DNA from: an uncultured Bacilli bacterium
GTDB taxonomy: Bacteria; Bacillota_I; Bacilli_A; RF39; UBA660
Direction: 5' to 3'
Assembly: GCA_944358855.1 (NCBI GenBank)
Contig: CALVSC010000004.1
Span: 1-45,932, forward strand
DNA length: 45,932 nucleotides
Shown: one piece after another, positions 15,079 to 24,924 of the stretch
Layout of the letters: every line of letters begins with the position of its first letter
Numbering within the stretch: position 1 is the stretch's first letter
Program-made: the position numbers and the translations under genes
The notes under the pieces: model-generated
Database searches by the model: none
What the model was told of the DNA's origin: nothing
What the model saw: only the letters and a program-made list of their open reading frames with translations

Positions 15079-17472
15079 TTATTTAACAACAATATTAACA
15101 ATCTTACCCTTAATAACAATAACTTTTACAATCTCTTTACCATCAGTAAATCTTTTAACATTATCAGGTTCCATTGCTTTTTTCTTAATTTCATCCTCAC
15201 TATCATCAACATGAATAGTAATAGTAGCACGAACTTTACCATTTACTTGTACCGCAATTTCTTTTTCTTCTTCTACTAAATATTTTTCATCGTACATAGG
15301 ATAATCTTGATTATGAATAGAATATTCGTTTCCTATAGCCTCCCAAAATTCTTCTGTTAAATGAGGAGCAAATGGAGCTAACATTAATAAAAGTTGTTCA
15401 ATATAATATCTAGGTATACCATTCTTTTCATACTTAACCAAGACATTCGTATATTCCATTATCTTAGCCATTGAAGTATTAAATTGGAACTTTTCAATAT
15501 TATCTCTAATGACTTTTAATGAAGAATGAAGAACTTTATCAACATCAGAATAACGCTCATCACTTTCAACTAATGCCTCCGTTAATCTTTCTACTTTACG
15601 ATAGAACTTATTAATAGCAACAATTCCATCATCCGTCCATGGTCCACCATCAACATAATTAAAGCCAAACATTAAATATCCACGTAAAACATCAGCACCA
15701 TACTCTTCGACTAAAGGATCTGGAGCAACCGTATTACCTTTAGACTTACTCATCTTTTCACCATCTGGTCCTAAAATAGTACCTTGATGAACTAAAGATA
15801 AGAATGGTTCATCAAAATCTAAGTATCCCATATCTCTTAAAGCTTTAGTAAAGAATCTAGCATAAAGTAAATGCATACAAGCATGTTCAATACCACCAAC
15901 ATATTTATCAACAGGTAACATCTTATTGATGATATCTTTATCAAAAGGAGCTTTATCATTATGAGCATCAGGATATCTCAAATAATACCAACTAGAACAT
16001 ACAAAAGTATCTAAAGTATCTGCTTCACGTAATGCAGGTTTACCACATTTAGGACAAGTACAATGCATAAAACTATCACACTTTTTCAATGGACTCTCTC
16101 CATCTGGAGTAAACTCAACATCCATTGGCAATTGAACTGGCAAATCTTCTTCAGGAACCGGAACAATTCCACAATCTTCACAATATATAATTGGAATAGG
16201 TGCTCCCCAATATCTCTGACGAGAAACTAACCAATCTCTCAACTTATAAGTAACAGTCTTTTTACCAAAACCATTTTCTTCTAAGTAACTGCACATCTTA
16301 TTAATAGCTTCTTCTTTATTTAAACCATCTAAGAATCCTGAATTAATATGAACACCATCACCAATATATGCTTCCTTAGAAATATCTCCACCCTCTAAAA
16401 CTGGAATAATATCTAAATCAAACTTTTTCGCAAAAGCATAATCTCTTTCATCGTGTGCTGGAACAGCCATAATAGCTCCAGTTCCATAACTTGCTAAAAC
16501 ATAATCACTAATCCAAATAGGAATCTTTTTATTATTAACAGGATTAATAGCATAAGCACCAGTAAACACACCTGTTTTTTCCTTCGTTGTACTAGTTCTC
16601 TCAATTTCACTTTGACGACTTGCTTGTAATTTGTAGTCTTCTACTGCAGATTTTTGTTCTTTAGTAACGATTTTATCAACTAAAGGAAGTTCTGGTGCAA
16701 GTACACAATAAGTAGCTCCAAATAAAGTATCACATCTTGTAGTAAAAACAGTAAATTCCTCTTCACTACCATCTACTTTAAAAGTAACATAAGCCCCTTC
16801 ACTTCTACCTATCCAATTTCTTTGAAGGTTCTTCGTACGCTCTGGCCAATCCAATTTATCTAAATCACGTAATAATTCTTCAGCATAATCTGTAATCTTA
16901 AAGAACCATTGACTCATATTCTTTCTAACAACCATAGTTCCACAGCGTTCACAAGCACCACTAATAACCTGTTCATTAGCAAGAACTGTATTACAAGATG
17001 GACAGAAATTAACAGGAGCTTCCTTTTTATACGCAAGCCCATGTTCATAAAGTTTTAAAAACATCCACTGAGTCCACTTATAATAGTCTTCTTTACAAGT
17101 CTTAACTTCATAATCCCAATCCCAGGATCCTCCAATACCTTTCAATTGTTTTTCCATAGTCTCGATATTTTTATCTGTACTAATTGCTGGATGAATACCT
17201 GTTTTTATAGCATAGTTTTCAGCTGGTAGTCCAAAAGCATCAAATCCCATAGGATGAAACAAATTATAACCATCCATTCTTTTAAAACGAGCCCAGGTAT
17301 CCGTTACTCCATAATTATACCAATGTCCCATATGTAATTTAGCTCCACTTGGATAACTAAACATCTCTAAACAATATAACTTTTTCTTATCGCTATCTTT
17401 ATCAAATTTATAAAGATGATCCTCTTCCCATCTTTTTTGCCATTTCTTTTCAACTTCACTAAAATTACGCAT
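15079..17472 (-). CDS. leuS: Leucyl-tRNA synthetase
   Basis: A 797-residue class I synthetase that charges tRNA-Leu and edits mischarged products. The HIGH motif reads HMGH in [17 protein letters not shown] (about residues 46-49), and KMSKS is in [21 protein letters not shown]...CERCG zinc-like cluster lies near residue 160, the editing (CP1) domain shows [12 protein letters not shown] and VPAHDERDY, and the C-terminal domain ends with [11 protein letters not shown]. Full length for the bacterial enzyme. The first codon overlaps the preceding membrane-protein gene by eight bases, so translation is coupled. Transcription should be controlled by the Leu T-box at 17836-18039. Confidence 0.97.
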   Translation of the reverse strand: MRNFSEVEKKWQKRWEEDHLYKFDKDSDKKKLYCLEMFSYPSGAKLHMGHWYNYGVTDTWARFKRMDGYNLFHPMGFDAFGLPAENYAIKTGIHPAISTDKNIETMEKQLKGIGGSWDWDYEVKTCKEDYYKWTQWMFLKLYEHGLAYKKEAPVNFCPSCNTVLANEQVISGACERCGTMVVRKNMSQWFFKITDYAEELLRDLDKLDWPERTKNLQRNWIGRSEGAYVTFKVDGSEEEFTVFTTRCDTLFGATYCVLAPELPLVDKIVTKEQKSAVEDYKLQASRQSEIERTSTTKEKTGVFTGAYAINPVNNKKIPIWISDYVLASYGTGAIMAVPAHDERDYAFAKKFDLDIIPVLEGGDISKEAYIGDGVHINSGFLDGLNKEEAINKMCSYLEENGFGKKTVTYKLRDWLVSRQRYWGAPIPIIYCEDCGIVPVPEEDLPVQLPMDVEFTPDGESPLKKCDSFMHCTCPKCGKPALREADTLDTFVCSSWYYLRYPDAHNDKAPFDKDIINKMLPVDKYVGGIEHACMHLLYARFFTKALRDMGYLDFDEPFLSLVHQGTILGPDGEKMSKSKGNTVAPDPLVEEYGADVLRGYLMFGFNYVDGGPWTDDGIVAINKFYRKVERLTEALVESDERYSDVDKVLHSSLKVIRDNIEKFQFNTSMAKIMEYTNVLVKYEKNGIPRYYIEQLLLMLAPFAPHLTEEFWEAIGNEYSIHNQDYPMYDEKYLVEEEKEIAVQVNGKVRATITIHVDDSEDEIKKKAMEPDNVKRFTDGKEIVKVIVIKGKIVNIVVK

Positions 17473-17821
17473 GATCTGTCATTCCCTTCTTTATATAAAA
17501 TTTACCAACAAAGTGATAACTAACAAATATTACTGGTATTACCAATACCAAAGCAATCAACATTTGCCATAAATATGTATTTAACATAGATACAATAGTA
17601 ACAATAAGAGAAATATCAAAAGAAGATACTAATGCAATAATTTGTAACAACTGCGGATAATCAACTTTTTTCATATTTAACTTATATCTTACCATCAAAT
17701 ACTTAACTTCCATAGGATATTTCTTACCTTTATTTTTTTTTGCTCTACTTACAATAAAAATTTCATAAACTATTAAAACTAAAATAAAGCATAATAAAAA
17801 TAAAACCAATTCTTGAACCAT
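17465..17821 (-). CDS. Small membrane protein encoded ahead of leuS
   Basis: A 118-residue protein with three predicted transmembrane helices: residues about 4-24 ([20 protein letters not shown]), 58-80 ([20 protein letters not shown]) and 85-107 ([21 protein letters not shown]). The cytoplasmic loop is very basic ([24 protein letters not shown]). No family is recognised with certainty. It is the first gene behind the Leu T-box, has AGGAGG upstream and overlaps leuS by eight bases. Whether its function relates to leucine or merely shares the promoter is unknown. Confidence 0.75.
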   Translation of the reverse strand: MVQELVLFLLCFILVLIVYEIFIVSRAKKNKGKKYPMEVKYLMVRYKLNMKKVDYPQLLQIIALVSSFDISLIVTIVSMLNTYLWQMLIALVLVIPVIFVSYHFVGKFYIKKGMTDHA

Positions 17822-17835
17822 ACATATCCTCCTAT

Positions 17836-18039
17836 AAAAAAACGCCCTTATAAATATAAGGACGAATTATCGCGGTACCACCTTACTTCATAGATAAACT
17901 ATGCAGCTTTATAGAAATAAAGGTCTTACCCTACATACTTATAGCAAGTCAAGTTCATATATAACTTATATTTACTTCCACCAACCGTAAACTCTCTAAA
18001 ATAAGTCCATATATTACTACTACCAGCAATATGTCAACT
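17836..18039 (-). promoter_or_regulatory. T-box leader (tRNA-Leu sensing) of the leuS operon
   Basis: The minus strand carries TAAGGTGGTACCGCG (17885-17871), and the terminator CGTCCTTATA (17864-17855) with TATAAGGGCG (17852-17843) and a seven-U run. SD AGGAGG of the first gene follows. Upstream, Stem I can be traced through GGTTGGTGGAA (distal part). A GAACTTGAC segment places CUU (17953-17951), a Leu codon, in the specifier position, consistent with leuS downstream. The purine after the specifier is G rather than the usual A. The specifier call was made by eye. Confidence 0.9.
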
Positions 18040-18045
18040 GTTATT

Positions 18046-18074
18046 AGTATAGTAAAAAAAGACTATTTTGACAA
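18046..18074 (-). promoter_or_regulatory. Promoter of the leuS T-box operon
   Basis: The minus strand has TTGTCA (18074-18069), a 17-base spacer and TATACT (18051-18046). The -35 lies in the loop and 3' arm region of the terminator of the preceding GH31 gene (18054-18083). A TTGACA at 18037-18032 lies downstream of this and is inside the leader. Confidence 0.75.
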
Positions 18075-18083
18075 GTCTTTTTC
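18054..18083 (-). terminator. Terminator of the GH31 gene, overlapping the leuS promoter
   Basis: On the minus strand AAAGACT (18080-18074) pairs with AGTCTTT (18064-18058), followed by more U's (to 18054). The loop contains the leuS -35 sequence. Confidence 0.75.
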
Positions 18084-18101
18084 TAGATTTTTAAGTAATA
18101 A

Positions 18102-20522
18102 CTAAAACTCACTTATATACTCAAGAAGCCTTAAAAACAATTGAATATACTTCTTAGTAAGTCCTTTTTTCTTTAACTTTCTAATAGCGATACGCTTATG
18201 ACTAATAGTATCTTTACTAAACATTATTTTTGCTATATCTTCTTTTAGATAAGTATTAATCTGCAAATCAACTAAGATACTCTTAACATCATCATCAATT
18301 AATCTAACAGCATCTATCTCTATATCTCTACCCTTACAGTTTACTGTTAATTGTCCAACAGTAGGCACTGCAAACAATTCAACAATAAAGTCAGGTCCAT
18401 CTGAATAAGCTTTTACGTTTAACTTTTGAGAATTAAAATATGCTGTAACATCTTCTGCTTGTTTAGTATTTCTAAACACCAACTTATAATTCCTTTTCTC
18501 AGGAACAATGCCACTCTTTCCTTCAATAGAACGAATAATAACAGTATAATTATTACGTAAATAATTATAATCAATAGAAGTTTTCAAAAAATAACCATCT
18601 TTATATAAAGAAGTAATACCATCATCCTCATATAAAGTATAAGTATTAGAAACACCTGGAAATATTTGAATTTCCATATCAGTAGGCAACCCTACATTAT
18701 TATAATCACTTCTATTAGAAAGTGGAATAATACTACCAGCGTGAGCAAAAACTGGATAATCTTCTTCTTTAAAGAAAGAAACATATTTTTTATTACCAGG
18801 AAATTTCTTACCAGTTCTAAAATCATACCAAATACCATCTGGAATAAAGAAACGATGAACAGTACGATTCATAGTAGTATCTTTCTTATCCAAAATTGGA
18901 CAAACTAACAATTGAGATCCAAAATAATATTGATTTTTATATAAATCATCATCATATACCCATAAATAATTATAATAAAACGGTTGAATTAACGGCGTAC
19001 CAGACTTTGTATAATTATAGGCTTCCGTATATAAATATGGAATCAATCGATGTCTAAGTCTCAAGTAATCAGCAGCAACATTTTCTGTTTTTACATCCCA
19101 TAACCAAGGCTCACGTTTATAATATGGCCCTCTTGCACCATGGAAACGTAAAATAGGAGAAAAAACACTTAATTCCAAATAACGAATATAAAGTTCACTT
19201 TCTTCCATACCACCATGATTACCACCTACATCATGACTCCACCAACTAACACCAATATTAGCGGCATTTAGATATTGAAAAGGAAGTTTTTTTAAAGCAT
19301 CCCAACTAATCTCACTACTACCACCATATAAGACAGGATATAAATGAGGGGCATAAATACCATTTCTCCCTAAAATCATACTTCTTTTAGCTGGATTTCT
19401 ACCAGAATCCAAGTACAAATAATGATTCATAATCCATAAATTAGTAGGATTACCATCACCCTTATAATCATTCCAGAAAAAATCTACACCATAAGACTCT
19501 AATGGATGCAAAAATGCTTTAAACCAAACATCCAATATTTTAGGATTTAATGGATCAAATAAAATAATTTTATTATCAACAACACCTAAAAACTCACTAG
19601 CTTGTTTATAATATTGCTCATGTGGATAAAAACCTTCTGTTGGATCAATACACAAACCAACTCTAATACCTCTCTGATGAAACTGATCAATCATCTTTTT
19701 AGGATCACGAAATAAATTTGTATTAAAAGTATACCCTGTCTTTAAACCTTGATACTCGCCAATATTTCGATAATGCCAATCATGATCAAACAACATAACA
19801 GAAAAAGGAATTTTCTTCTTTTCAAAGTTTTTAATTAACTCCATAGTACTATTATCATCATAAGTAATATTTCTACTCCACCAGTTTCCAAGAGCATATC
19901 TAGGAATCATGGCAGGAGAACCTGTCATTTTAAAATAATCAAACAACGCTTGTTTAAAATCTCTATCATACATAAAAACATAAGTATCGATATGATCAGC
20001 AGGAGGATCAGCTAATGTTCCATCTTCCATAATAAGTTTATTTTTACTATCATCAAGAGAAGAAAAACCATCTAAAGAATATAATCCTTTATTCATTTCT
20101 CTAGAAGAATTAACGTCTACACTAATAAAATTACCAAGCATATTCTTAGCTTCAGCATGACCAAAATACCAATCTTTATTACGATCTCTTTCACGGCTTA
20201 ATAAAGTAATTTTTAAATTCTTCATAGGATCAACTTTAGGTCCTACAAAAGGCTGTCTTTTAACATATACTAAATGAAAATACTTAGTAGTTATTTCAAC
20301 AAACTGAGTATCTTGTTTTACATTAAATTCTGGATAACCAAGATTTCTTCTTAATACTAACTGCGTTGGACGATCAACAAATGCTCCGCTAGGAGAATAT
20401 TCTAATCGTACAATACGCTCTGTAATCACTGTAATACGAAAGTTGCTACCCTTAACAAAAGTTTTATCATCACTTCTAGCTCTAGAATAGTCAACTTCAA
20501 ATTGTTTTCCTAGTGGATACAT
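18102..20522 (-). CDS. Glycoside hydrolase family 31 protein (alpha-glucosidase-like) with substituted acid/base residue
   Basis: An 806-residue cytoplasmic protein (no signal peptide) of GH31, a family of alpha-glucosidases, alpha-xylosidases and related enzymes. It has an N-terminal beta-sandwich (1-210) and then the barrel, with FWNDYKGDG holding the nucleophile Asp352 and GVSWWSHDVGGNHGG (424-438). RFHGARGPYYKREPW and C-terminal beta domains follow. The acid/base loop, usually G-D-x-x-x-S-W, reads GSSEISW (401-407), so the Asp position is Ser402, while Glu404 is nearby. After the last beta domain come about 70 extra, mostly helical, basic residues. The ATG at 20522 has AAGGTG six bases upstream; a GTG three codons earlier is part of that SD region. 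Substrate not assignable. Confidence 0.9.
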   Translation of the reverse strand: MYPLGKQFEVDYSRARSDDKTFVKGSNFRITVITERIVRLEYSPSGAFVDRPTQLVLRRNLGYPEFNVKQDTQFVEITTKYFHLVYVKRQPFVGPKVDPMKNLKITLLSRERDRNKDWYFGHAEAKNMLGNFISVDVNSSREMNKGLYSLDGFSSLDDSKNKLIMEDGTLADPPADHIDTYVFMYDRDFKQALFDYFKMTGSPAMIPRYALGNWWSRNITYDDNSTMELIKNFEKKKIPFSVMLFDHDWHYRNIGEYQGLKTGYTFNTNLFRDPKKMIDQFHQRGIRVGLCIDPTEGFYPHEQYYKQASEFLGVVDNKIILFDPLNPKILDVWFKAFLHPLESYGVDFFWNDYKGDGNPTNLWIMNHYLYLDSGRNPAKRSMILGRNGIYAPHLYPVLYGGSSEISWDALKKLPFQYLNAANIGVSWWSHDVGGNHGGMEESELYIRYLELSVFSPILRFHGARGPYYKREPWLWDVKTENVAADYLRLRHRLIPYLYTEAYNYTKSGTPLIQPFYYNYLWVYDDDLYKNQYYFGSQLLVCPILDKKDTTMNRTVHRFFIPDGIWYDFRTGKKFPGNKKYVSFFKEEDYPVFAHAGSIIPLSNRSDYNNVGLPTDMEIQIFPGVSNTYTLYEDDGITSLYKDGYFLKTSIDYNYLRNNYTVIIRSIEGKSGIVPEKRNYKLVFRNTKQAEDVTAYFNSQKLNVKAYSDGPDFIVELFAVPTVGQLTVNCKGRDIEIDAVRLIDDDVKSILVDLQINTYLKEDIAKIMFSKDTISHKRIAIRKLKKKGLTKKYIQLFLRLLEYISEF

Positions 20523-20588
20523 AGTCAACACCTTCTTATTATTCTAGTAACATAATATCATAAATAAAATAATATTCCAAGATAAAAA

Positions 20589-21719
20589 CTAGGCTTTTTT
20601 ATCTAAAAACAAGACATAATACTCTTCAAACGTAATATCATTTTCATAAATATAAGTAGCTATCTTTTTACCAACATAGCGATAATGCCAAGGCTCCGCA
20701 CGAAAACCAGTTATTGCTTCATACTTCTCAGGGAATCTTTGTATAAAACCATATTTATGAGCATTTTCCTGTACCCAGTCATATTCAGGAGACTCTGCAA
20801 AAACATTAGAGTTACGACTACCAATATCAAAAGCTAAACCAGTCTGATGTTCGGAAAATCCAGGCATCGCAACAAAGTTTTTAACATAATTATCCCCGTA
20901 TAGCTCTCGGTAAGTATCACAAGTTTCTTCTTGTTCTTCATAACTACGATAACTAGAATTTATAACCAAATCAAACCCATCTTTTTTAGCATCTTTATAC
21001 ATACTAATAAATGCATTAACAGCAATTCTACTACCCTCTTGCGTATCATCACTAGCATACTTCAAATCAATAGATACTAAATCATCCGGTACAAAACTCT
21101 TTTTCAAAGAGCGATGTTTATTAACTAACATTTCTGTACTAAACTCTGTAACAACTTCAGGATCCTCATAATTTTCTTTATCCATATCTAAATTAACTGC
21201 TAACACAGTAGTTTCATCATTTTCTCCAGTGGCATTCGAATACTCAACATATCTATCATAATTACTTAATTTAGCATAAGGAAGACTATAAAACTCTTCT
21301 AAATAATTAATCTTATCTCTTTTAGCAAACTCTGTAACATCTTTATCACTACCATGAGCTAAAATCATGGAAATATTATCATTACTATACCCTTTTTTTA
21401 TTAACGTATTAATATTTCTTATCAGATGTTTATGATTTTGATAATCAATCTTAGAGTATTGATCTAAATACTTTTCATTATAATCACTACTCATAAAAGC
21501 AGCATTTAAAGTCTTGTTTTCTCCTACTGAAAGAACATAATCTTTCTTAAATTGAAACAAAATATTTCTAGCTGCCTCTTTAGTATATCCTAGACTAGTA
21601 AGAGAAGAAATTTGTACTTGATAAAAAATAAAAAGAGCTAATAATATCGCACAAACTACTCCAACAATCTTCAATTTCTTTATAATAGATTTCTTCAATC
21701 GAAATTTCTTCTTTTGCAT
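20589..21719 (-). CDS. Membrane-anchored VanY-type (M15B) D-alanyl-D-alanine carboxypeptidase
   Basis: A 376-residue protein with a basic N-terminus and one transmembrane helix (residues 18-34), so the catalytic part lies outside the membrane. Residues 40-180 hold two short helical repeats beginning LGYTKEAARNI and KGYSNDNISMI. The zinc peptidase domain of family M15B is at about 200-365, with SSYRSYEEQ, the ligands His291 and Asp298 in SEHQTGLAFDIG, and EPWHYRYVG with Glu342 and His345. The enzyme trims the terminal D-Ala from peptidoglycan stem peptides. It is divergent from the patatin gene, and their promoters are side by side. Confidence 0.92.
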   Translation of the reverse strand: MQKKKFRLKKSIIKKLKIVGVVCAILLALFIFYQVQISSLTSLGYTKEAARNILFQFKKDYVLSVGENKTLNAAFMSSDYNEKYLDQYSKIDYQNHKHLIRNINTLIKKGYSNDNISMILAHGSDKDVTEFAKRDKINYLEEFYSLPYAKLSNYDRYVEYSNATGENDETTVLAVNLDMDKENYEDPEVVTEFSTEMLVNKHRSLKKSFVPDDLVSIDLKYASDDTQEGSRIAVNAFISMYKDAKKDGFDLVINSSYRSYEEQEETCDTYRELYGDNYVKNFVAMPGFSEHQTGLAFDIGSRNSNVFAESPEYDWVQENAHKYGFIQRFPEKYEAITGFRAEPWHYRYVGKKIATYIYENDITFEEYYVLFLDKKA

Positions 21720-21738
21720 ATCATCACCTACTATATCC

Positions 21739-21747
21739 AGTATATCA
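21739..21747 (-). promoter_or_regulatory. Extended -10 promoter of the VanY-type gene
   Basis: The minus strand has TG-A-TATACT (21747-21739), about 20 bases before the start codon; no good -35. It abuts the divergent patatin promoter. Confidence 0.5.
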
Positions 21748-21753
21748 TAGAAA

Positions 21754-21782
21754 TTGTATTTTCATATAAATTATGCTACAAT
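21754..21782 (+). promoter_or_regulatory. Promoter of the patatin-radical SAM unit
   Basis: TTGTAT (21754-21759), a 17-base spacer and TACAAT (21777-21782), with TG-C immediately before the -10. It is about 30 bases before the patatin ATG. Confidence 0.78.
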
Positions 21783-21812
21783 AAATCACGTAAAAAAGGG
21801 AGAAATAGAAAT

Positions 21813-22976
21813 ATGCGTGCATTAGTATTATCTGGTGGTGGATCAAAGGGTTCCTACCAAATTGGTGTATGGAAAGCACTAAAAAAATTACACATAAAAT
21901 TTGACATAGTAACAGGAACATCAATTGGCGCTTTAAATGGAGCATTAATTACCCAAAAAAGCTATAGAAAAGCCTTAAAACTATGGAACAATGTAAATCT
22001 AGAACTATTATTTGGAGAACAAGCTGCAAACAAAACAAATGATATAGATATTATGAAAATGTATGGAAAAGAATTTATAAAAAATGGTGGAATGGATGTT
22101 AAAGAAATAGAAAAGCTAATCGCCAAAGAAATTAATTATAAAAAAGTACTACGCTCAAAAATAGATTTTGGCTTAGTTACTTATAATTTAACAAACAAAA
22201 AGCCAATAGAAATTACTAAAAAGGAAATTCCACAAAAACTATTTGCAGATTATTTAATGGCATCAGCTTCTTGTTATCCTGCATTTAAACAAAAAAATAT
22301 AGAAGGAGAACAATATATTGACGGAGGATTTTTTGATAATCTGCCAATTAACTTGGCTATAAAAATGGGCGCTGATGAAATTATAGCAGTAGATTTATCT
22401 GCCCCTGGTCTAAATAAAAAACCTACAAAAAACTTACCTACTATAAAGATTAAACCAAATAACAAACTAACAAACTTTTTAAACTTCAACGGAGAAGGTG
22501 CAAAAAGAAATATTAAACTTGGTTATAATGATACTTTAAAAAAATATCATAAACTAGAAGGAAAACATTATAGTTTTAAAACAGGAACACTAAAAGCAAA
22601 TTATAAAAAACATTTTGAAACATATGAATATCTATTATCTAACATTCTAAATAGTGAAAAAATAAAAAAAGATTTCCTAAAAATAATAAAACTATCTAAT
22701 ATATCAATAGAAAATGTATTAGATAAAATTAATTTAAAAATCATGGAAAGTGTTGCTAAAGACTTAAACTTAGATGAAACAAAAATATATACAGAAAGAA
22801 AATTTAACAAAAGATTAAAGAAAAAATTAAAAACTGAACAAACGAAAAAATGTAATCAATTAAAAACAATGATAACAGATATAAAAGAAAATAAAAAAGG
22901 AATAAAAAGAAAAATATTACTAAATCCTTGGTTATTCTTAAAAGCATTATATTTATATACAATTTGCGAGGTGTAA
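21813..22976 (+). CDS. Patatin-like phospholipase (alpha/beta hydrolase, RssA-like)
   Basis: A 387-residue protein with patatin hallmarks: the oxyanion loop GGGSKGSY (8-15), the nucleophile elbow GTSIG (35-39, Ser37) and the Asp of the dyad in YIDGGFFDNLPI. This is a Ser-Asp lipid acyl hydrolase, probably acting on membrane phospholipids from the cytoplasm. The C-terminal third is an unusually Lys-rich helical extension with no motif. The start at 21813 gives MRALVLSGGG directly at the mature fold and has GGGAG upstream; the longer frame includes the promoter. The following radical SAM gene starts one base after its stop, and its SD lies inside this gene. Confidence 0.9.
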   Translation: MRALVLSGGGSKGSYQIGVWKALKKLHIKFDIVTGTSIGALNGALITQKSYRKALKLWNNVNLELLFGEQAANKTNDIDIMKMYGKEFIKNGGMDVKEIEKLIAKEINYKKVLRSKIDFGLVTYNLTNKKPIEITKKEIPQKLFADYLMASASCYPAFKQKNIEGEQYIDGGFFDNLPINLAIKMGADEIIAVDLSAPGLNKKPTKNLPTIKIKPNNKLTNFLNFNGEGAKRNIKLGYNDTLKKYHKLEGKHYSFKTGTLKANYKKHFETYEYLLSNILNSEKIKKDFLKIIKLSNISIENVLDKINLKIMESVAKDLNLDETKIYTERKFNKRLKKKLKTEQTKKCNQLKTMITDIKENKKGIKRKILLNPWLFLKALYLYTICEV

Positions 22977-22977
22977 T

Positions 22978-23922
22978 ATGAACAACTTTAAATATTCAAA
23001 CGCAAACAAAAGGTACCATACCCTAGATTACTATTATAAAACCAGATTTCATTCAAAAGTATTTAAAGTAAGCTTAAATGCTGGATTTACTTGTCCTAAT
23101 ATTGATGGAACGGTTGGTCATAGTGGTTGTATTTATTGTTCTAAAAGTGGTAGTGGCGAATTTGCAGGTAATAAAGAAGATTCTTTAAAAAAGCAATTTG
23201 AAGAAATAAAAAACATGATGCTTCATAAATGGCCAAACGCTAAATACATTGGTTACTTTCAAGCGCATACGAATACATATGCAGACGTAAAAACACTAAA
23301 AAGGCTATACGAAACAGTATTATCATTTGATAATGTAATCGGATTAAACATCGCTACTAGACCAGATTCAATTAGTGATGAATGTCTAGAATATTTAACA
23401 GAATTAAATAAAAAAACTTATTTAACAATAGAGTTAGGATTACAAACAACAAATGAAAAAACAGCAAAATTAATAAATCGCTGTCATACCCTAGATTGCT
23501 TTGAAACAATGGTTAAAAAACTAAGAAAGCAAAATATAGATGTAGTAGTCCATATCATTAATGGTCTACCATATGAAACCAAAGAAGATATGATTAACAC
23601 AGTAAAGTATTTAAATGACTTAGATATACAAGGAATAAAAATACATATGCTAAGTATATTAAAAGATACTCCATTAGAAAAAATGTATAAGAAAAAGCCA
23701 TTTAAAGTATTAACAAAAGAAGAATATATAGACATTGTTGTATCACAATTAGAATACTTAAGACCAGAAATCATAATACATAGAATTACTGGAGATCCAA
23801 AATTAGATGATTTAATAGAACCAGATTGGCTTACGAAAAAATTCTGTGTACTAAATGACATTGATAAAGAAATGGTAAAAAGAGAGACATATCAAGGAAA
23901 AAAAGTAAACAGCAACAAATAA
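22978..23922 (+). CDS. Radical SAM protein, TIGR01212/YhcC family
   Basis: A 314-residue radical SAM enzyme. The 4Fe-4S cluster motif has the wide spacing typical of this family: Cys at CPNIDGTVGHSGCIYC (about residues 39-54, C-x(11)-C-x2-C). Further family features are GYFQAHTNTYADV, NIATRPDSIS, LTIELGLQTTNEKTAKLINRCHT and DVVVHIINGLPYETKEDM. Members are implicated in a tRNA or RNA modification pathway (YhcC/YtqA), but the reaction is not established. Its SD GAGGTG is within the end of the patatin gene and its start is one base after that stop, so the two form one unit. Confidence 0.92.
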   Translation: MNNFKYSNANKRYHTLDYYYKTRFHSKVFKVSLNAGFTCPNIDGTVGHSGCIYCSKSGSGEFAGNKEDSLKKQFEEIKNMMLHKWPNAKYIGYFQAHTNTYADVKTLKRLYETVLSFDNVIGLNIATRPDSISDECLEYLTELNKKTYLTIELGLQTTNEKTAKLINRCHTLDCFETMVKKLRKQNIDVVVHIINGLPYETKEDMINTVKYLNDLDIQGIKIHMLSILKDTPLEKMYKKKPFKVLTKEEYIDIVVSQLEYLRPEIIIHRITGDPKLDDLIEPDWLTKKFCVLNDIDKEMVKRETYQGKKVNSNK

Positions 23923-23930
23923 TAACAAAC

Positions 23931-23963
23931 AAAAAAAGATTCAACAGAATCTTTTCTTTTTTT
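23931..23963. terminator. Terminator between the radical SAM gene and the QmcA-like gene
   Basis: AAAAGATTC (23934-23942), an AACA loop and GAATCTTTT (23947-23955), flanked by A-run and T-run. It serves both convergent genes. Confidence 0.85.
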
Positions 23964-24924
23964 AAATTTGATCTGCAGGTTGTTCAACTGGTTTAGGAAC
24001 AGCTTTAGGTTTTACAGCTGGCTTTGGAGGACGAGGTCCTTCAAACATCTCATTTAAAGTTGTCCCGAATGTTGCTAAATTTTGTAACTCGCTTGGAACA
24101 ATAATCTTTGTAGCTTGTCCATTCGCAACATTAACCATAGCTTCATAACTCTTAAGTTTTAATACTGCTTCATCCATATTTGCATCTTTTAATAAACGAA
24201 GTCCTTCAGCTGTTGCCTCTTGAACTTTAACAATAGACTCAGCTTGTCCTTCAGCTTGTTTAATCATTGCTTCTTTAGCAGCTTCAGCCTTTAAAACTGT
24301 ACTAGCTTTTTCACCTTCAGCAATAAGAATTTGACTTTTCTTTTCACCTTCAGCTCTTAAAATAGCTTCACGTCTTTCACGTTCAGCACGCATTTGTTTT
24401 TCCATTGCTTCTTGAATATCTCTAGGAGGCAAAATGTTTTTAACCTCAACACGATGTACTTTAATACCCCAAGCATCTGTTGCTTCATCCAAAATACTAC
24501 GCATTTTAGTATTAATAACATCACGACTTGTTAATGTCTGATCAAGTTCCAAATCACCAATAATATTACGAAGTGTTGTAGCAGTTAAATTCTCAATAGC
24601 ACTTATTGGATTTTCAACACCATAAGTATAAAGTTTAGGATCAGTAATTTGATAATAAACTACTGTATCAATCTGCATAGTAACATTATCTTTTGTAATA
24701 ACTGGTTGTGGAGCAAAGTCTTTAACCATTTCCTTTAAACTAACAGTACAAGCCACACGATCCAAAATAGGTACTACATAATGTAACCCTGTTTGCATCG
24801 TTCTGTGATAAGCCCCCAATCTCTCAACCACTAATGCTTTAGATTGAGAAATAATTTTAACACCTGCTGCAATAATTACAATAATAACTAATAAAACAAT
24901 AAGCAATAAATATCCAAATCCCAT
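23962..24924 (-). CDS. SPFH/band-7 (stomatin-like, QmcA-type) membrane protein
   Basis: A 320-residue protein with an N-terminal hydrophobic anchor (residues 3-24) and an SPFH domain (SKALVVERLGAYHRTMQTGLHYVVPILD, KDFAPQPVITKDNVTMQIDTVVYYQITD). A long Ala/Glu-rich coiled coil follows (ERERREAILRAEGEKKSQIL, about 185-260), then a Pro-rich tail. QmcA-like stomatins form cage-like membrane oligomers often paired with NfeD. Here NfeD is immediately upstream and overlaps by one base, giving the canonical two-gene module. Its role in membrane microdomain organisation is family knowledge. Confidence 0.9.
   Translation of the reverse strand: MGFGYLLLIVLLVIIVIIAAGVKIISQSKALVVERLGAYHRTMQTGLHYVVPILDRVACTVSLKEMVKDFAPQPVITKDNVTMQIDTVVYYQITDPKLYTYGVENPISAIENLTATTLRNIIGDLELDQTLTSRDVINTKMRSILDEATDAWGIKVHRVEVKNILPPRDIQEAMEKQMRAERERREAILRAEGEKKSQILIAEGEKASTVLKAEAAKEAMIKQAEGQAESIVKVQEATAEGLRLLKDANMDEAVLKLKSYEAMVNVANGQATKIIVPSELQNLATFGTTLNEMFEGPRPPKPAVKPKAVPKPVEQPADQI

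Noticed and set aside
18032-18037. TTGACA on the minus strand before leuS as the main -35
   Set aside because: No good -10 is found at the right distance, and it lies inside the T-box leader once the better TTGTCA-17-TATACT promoter is used.
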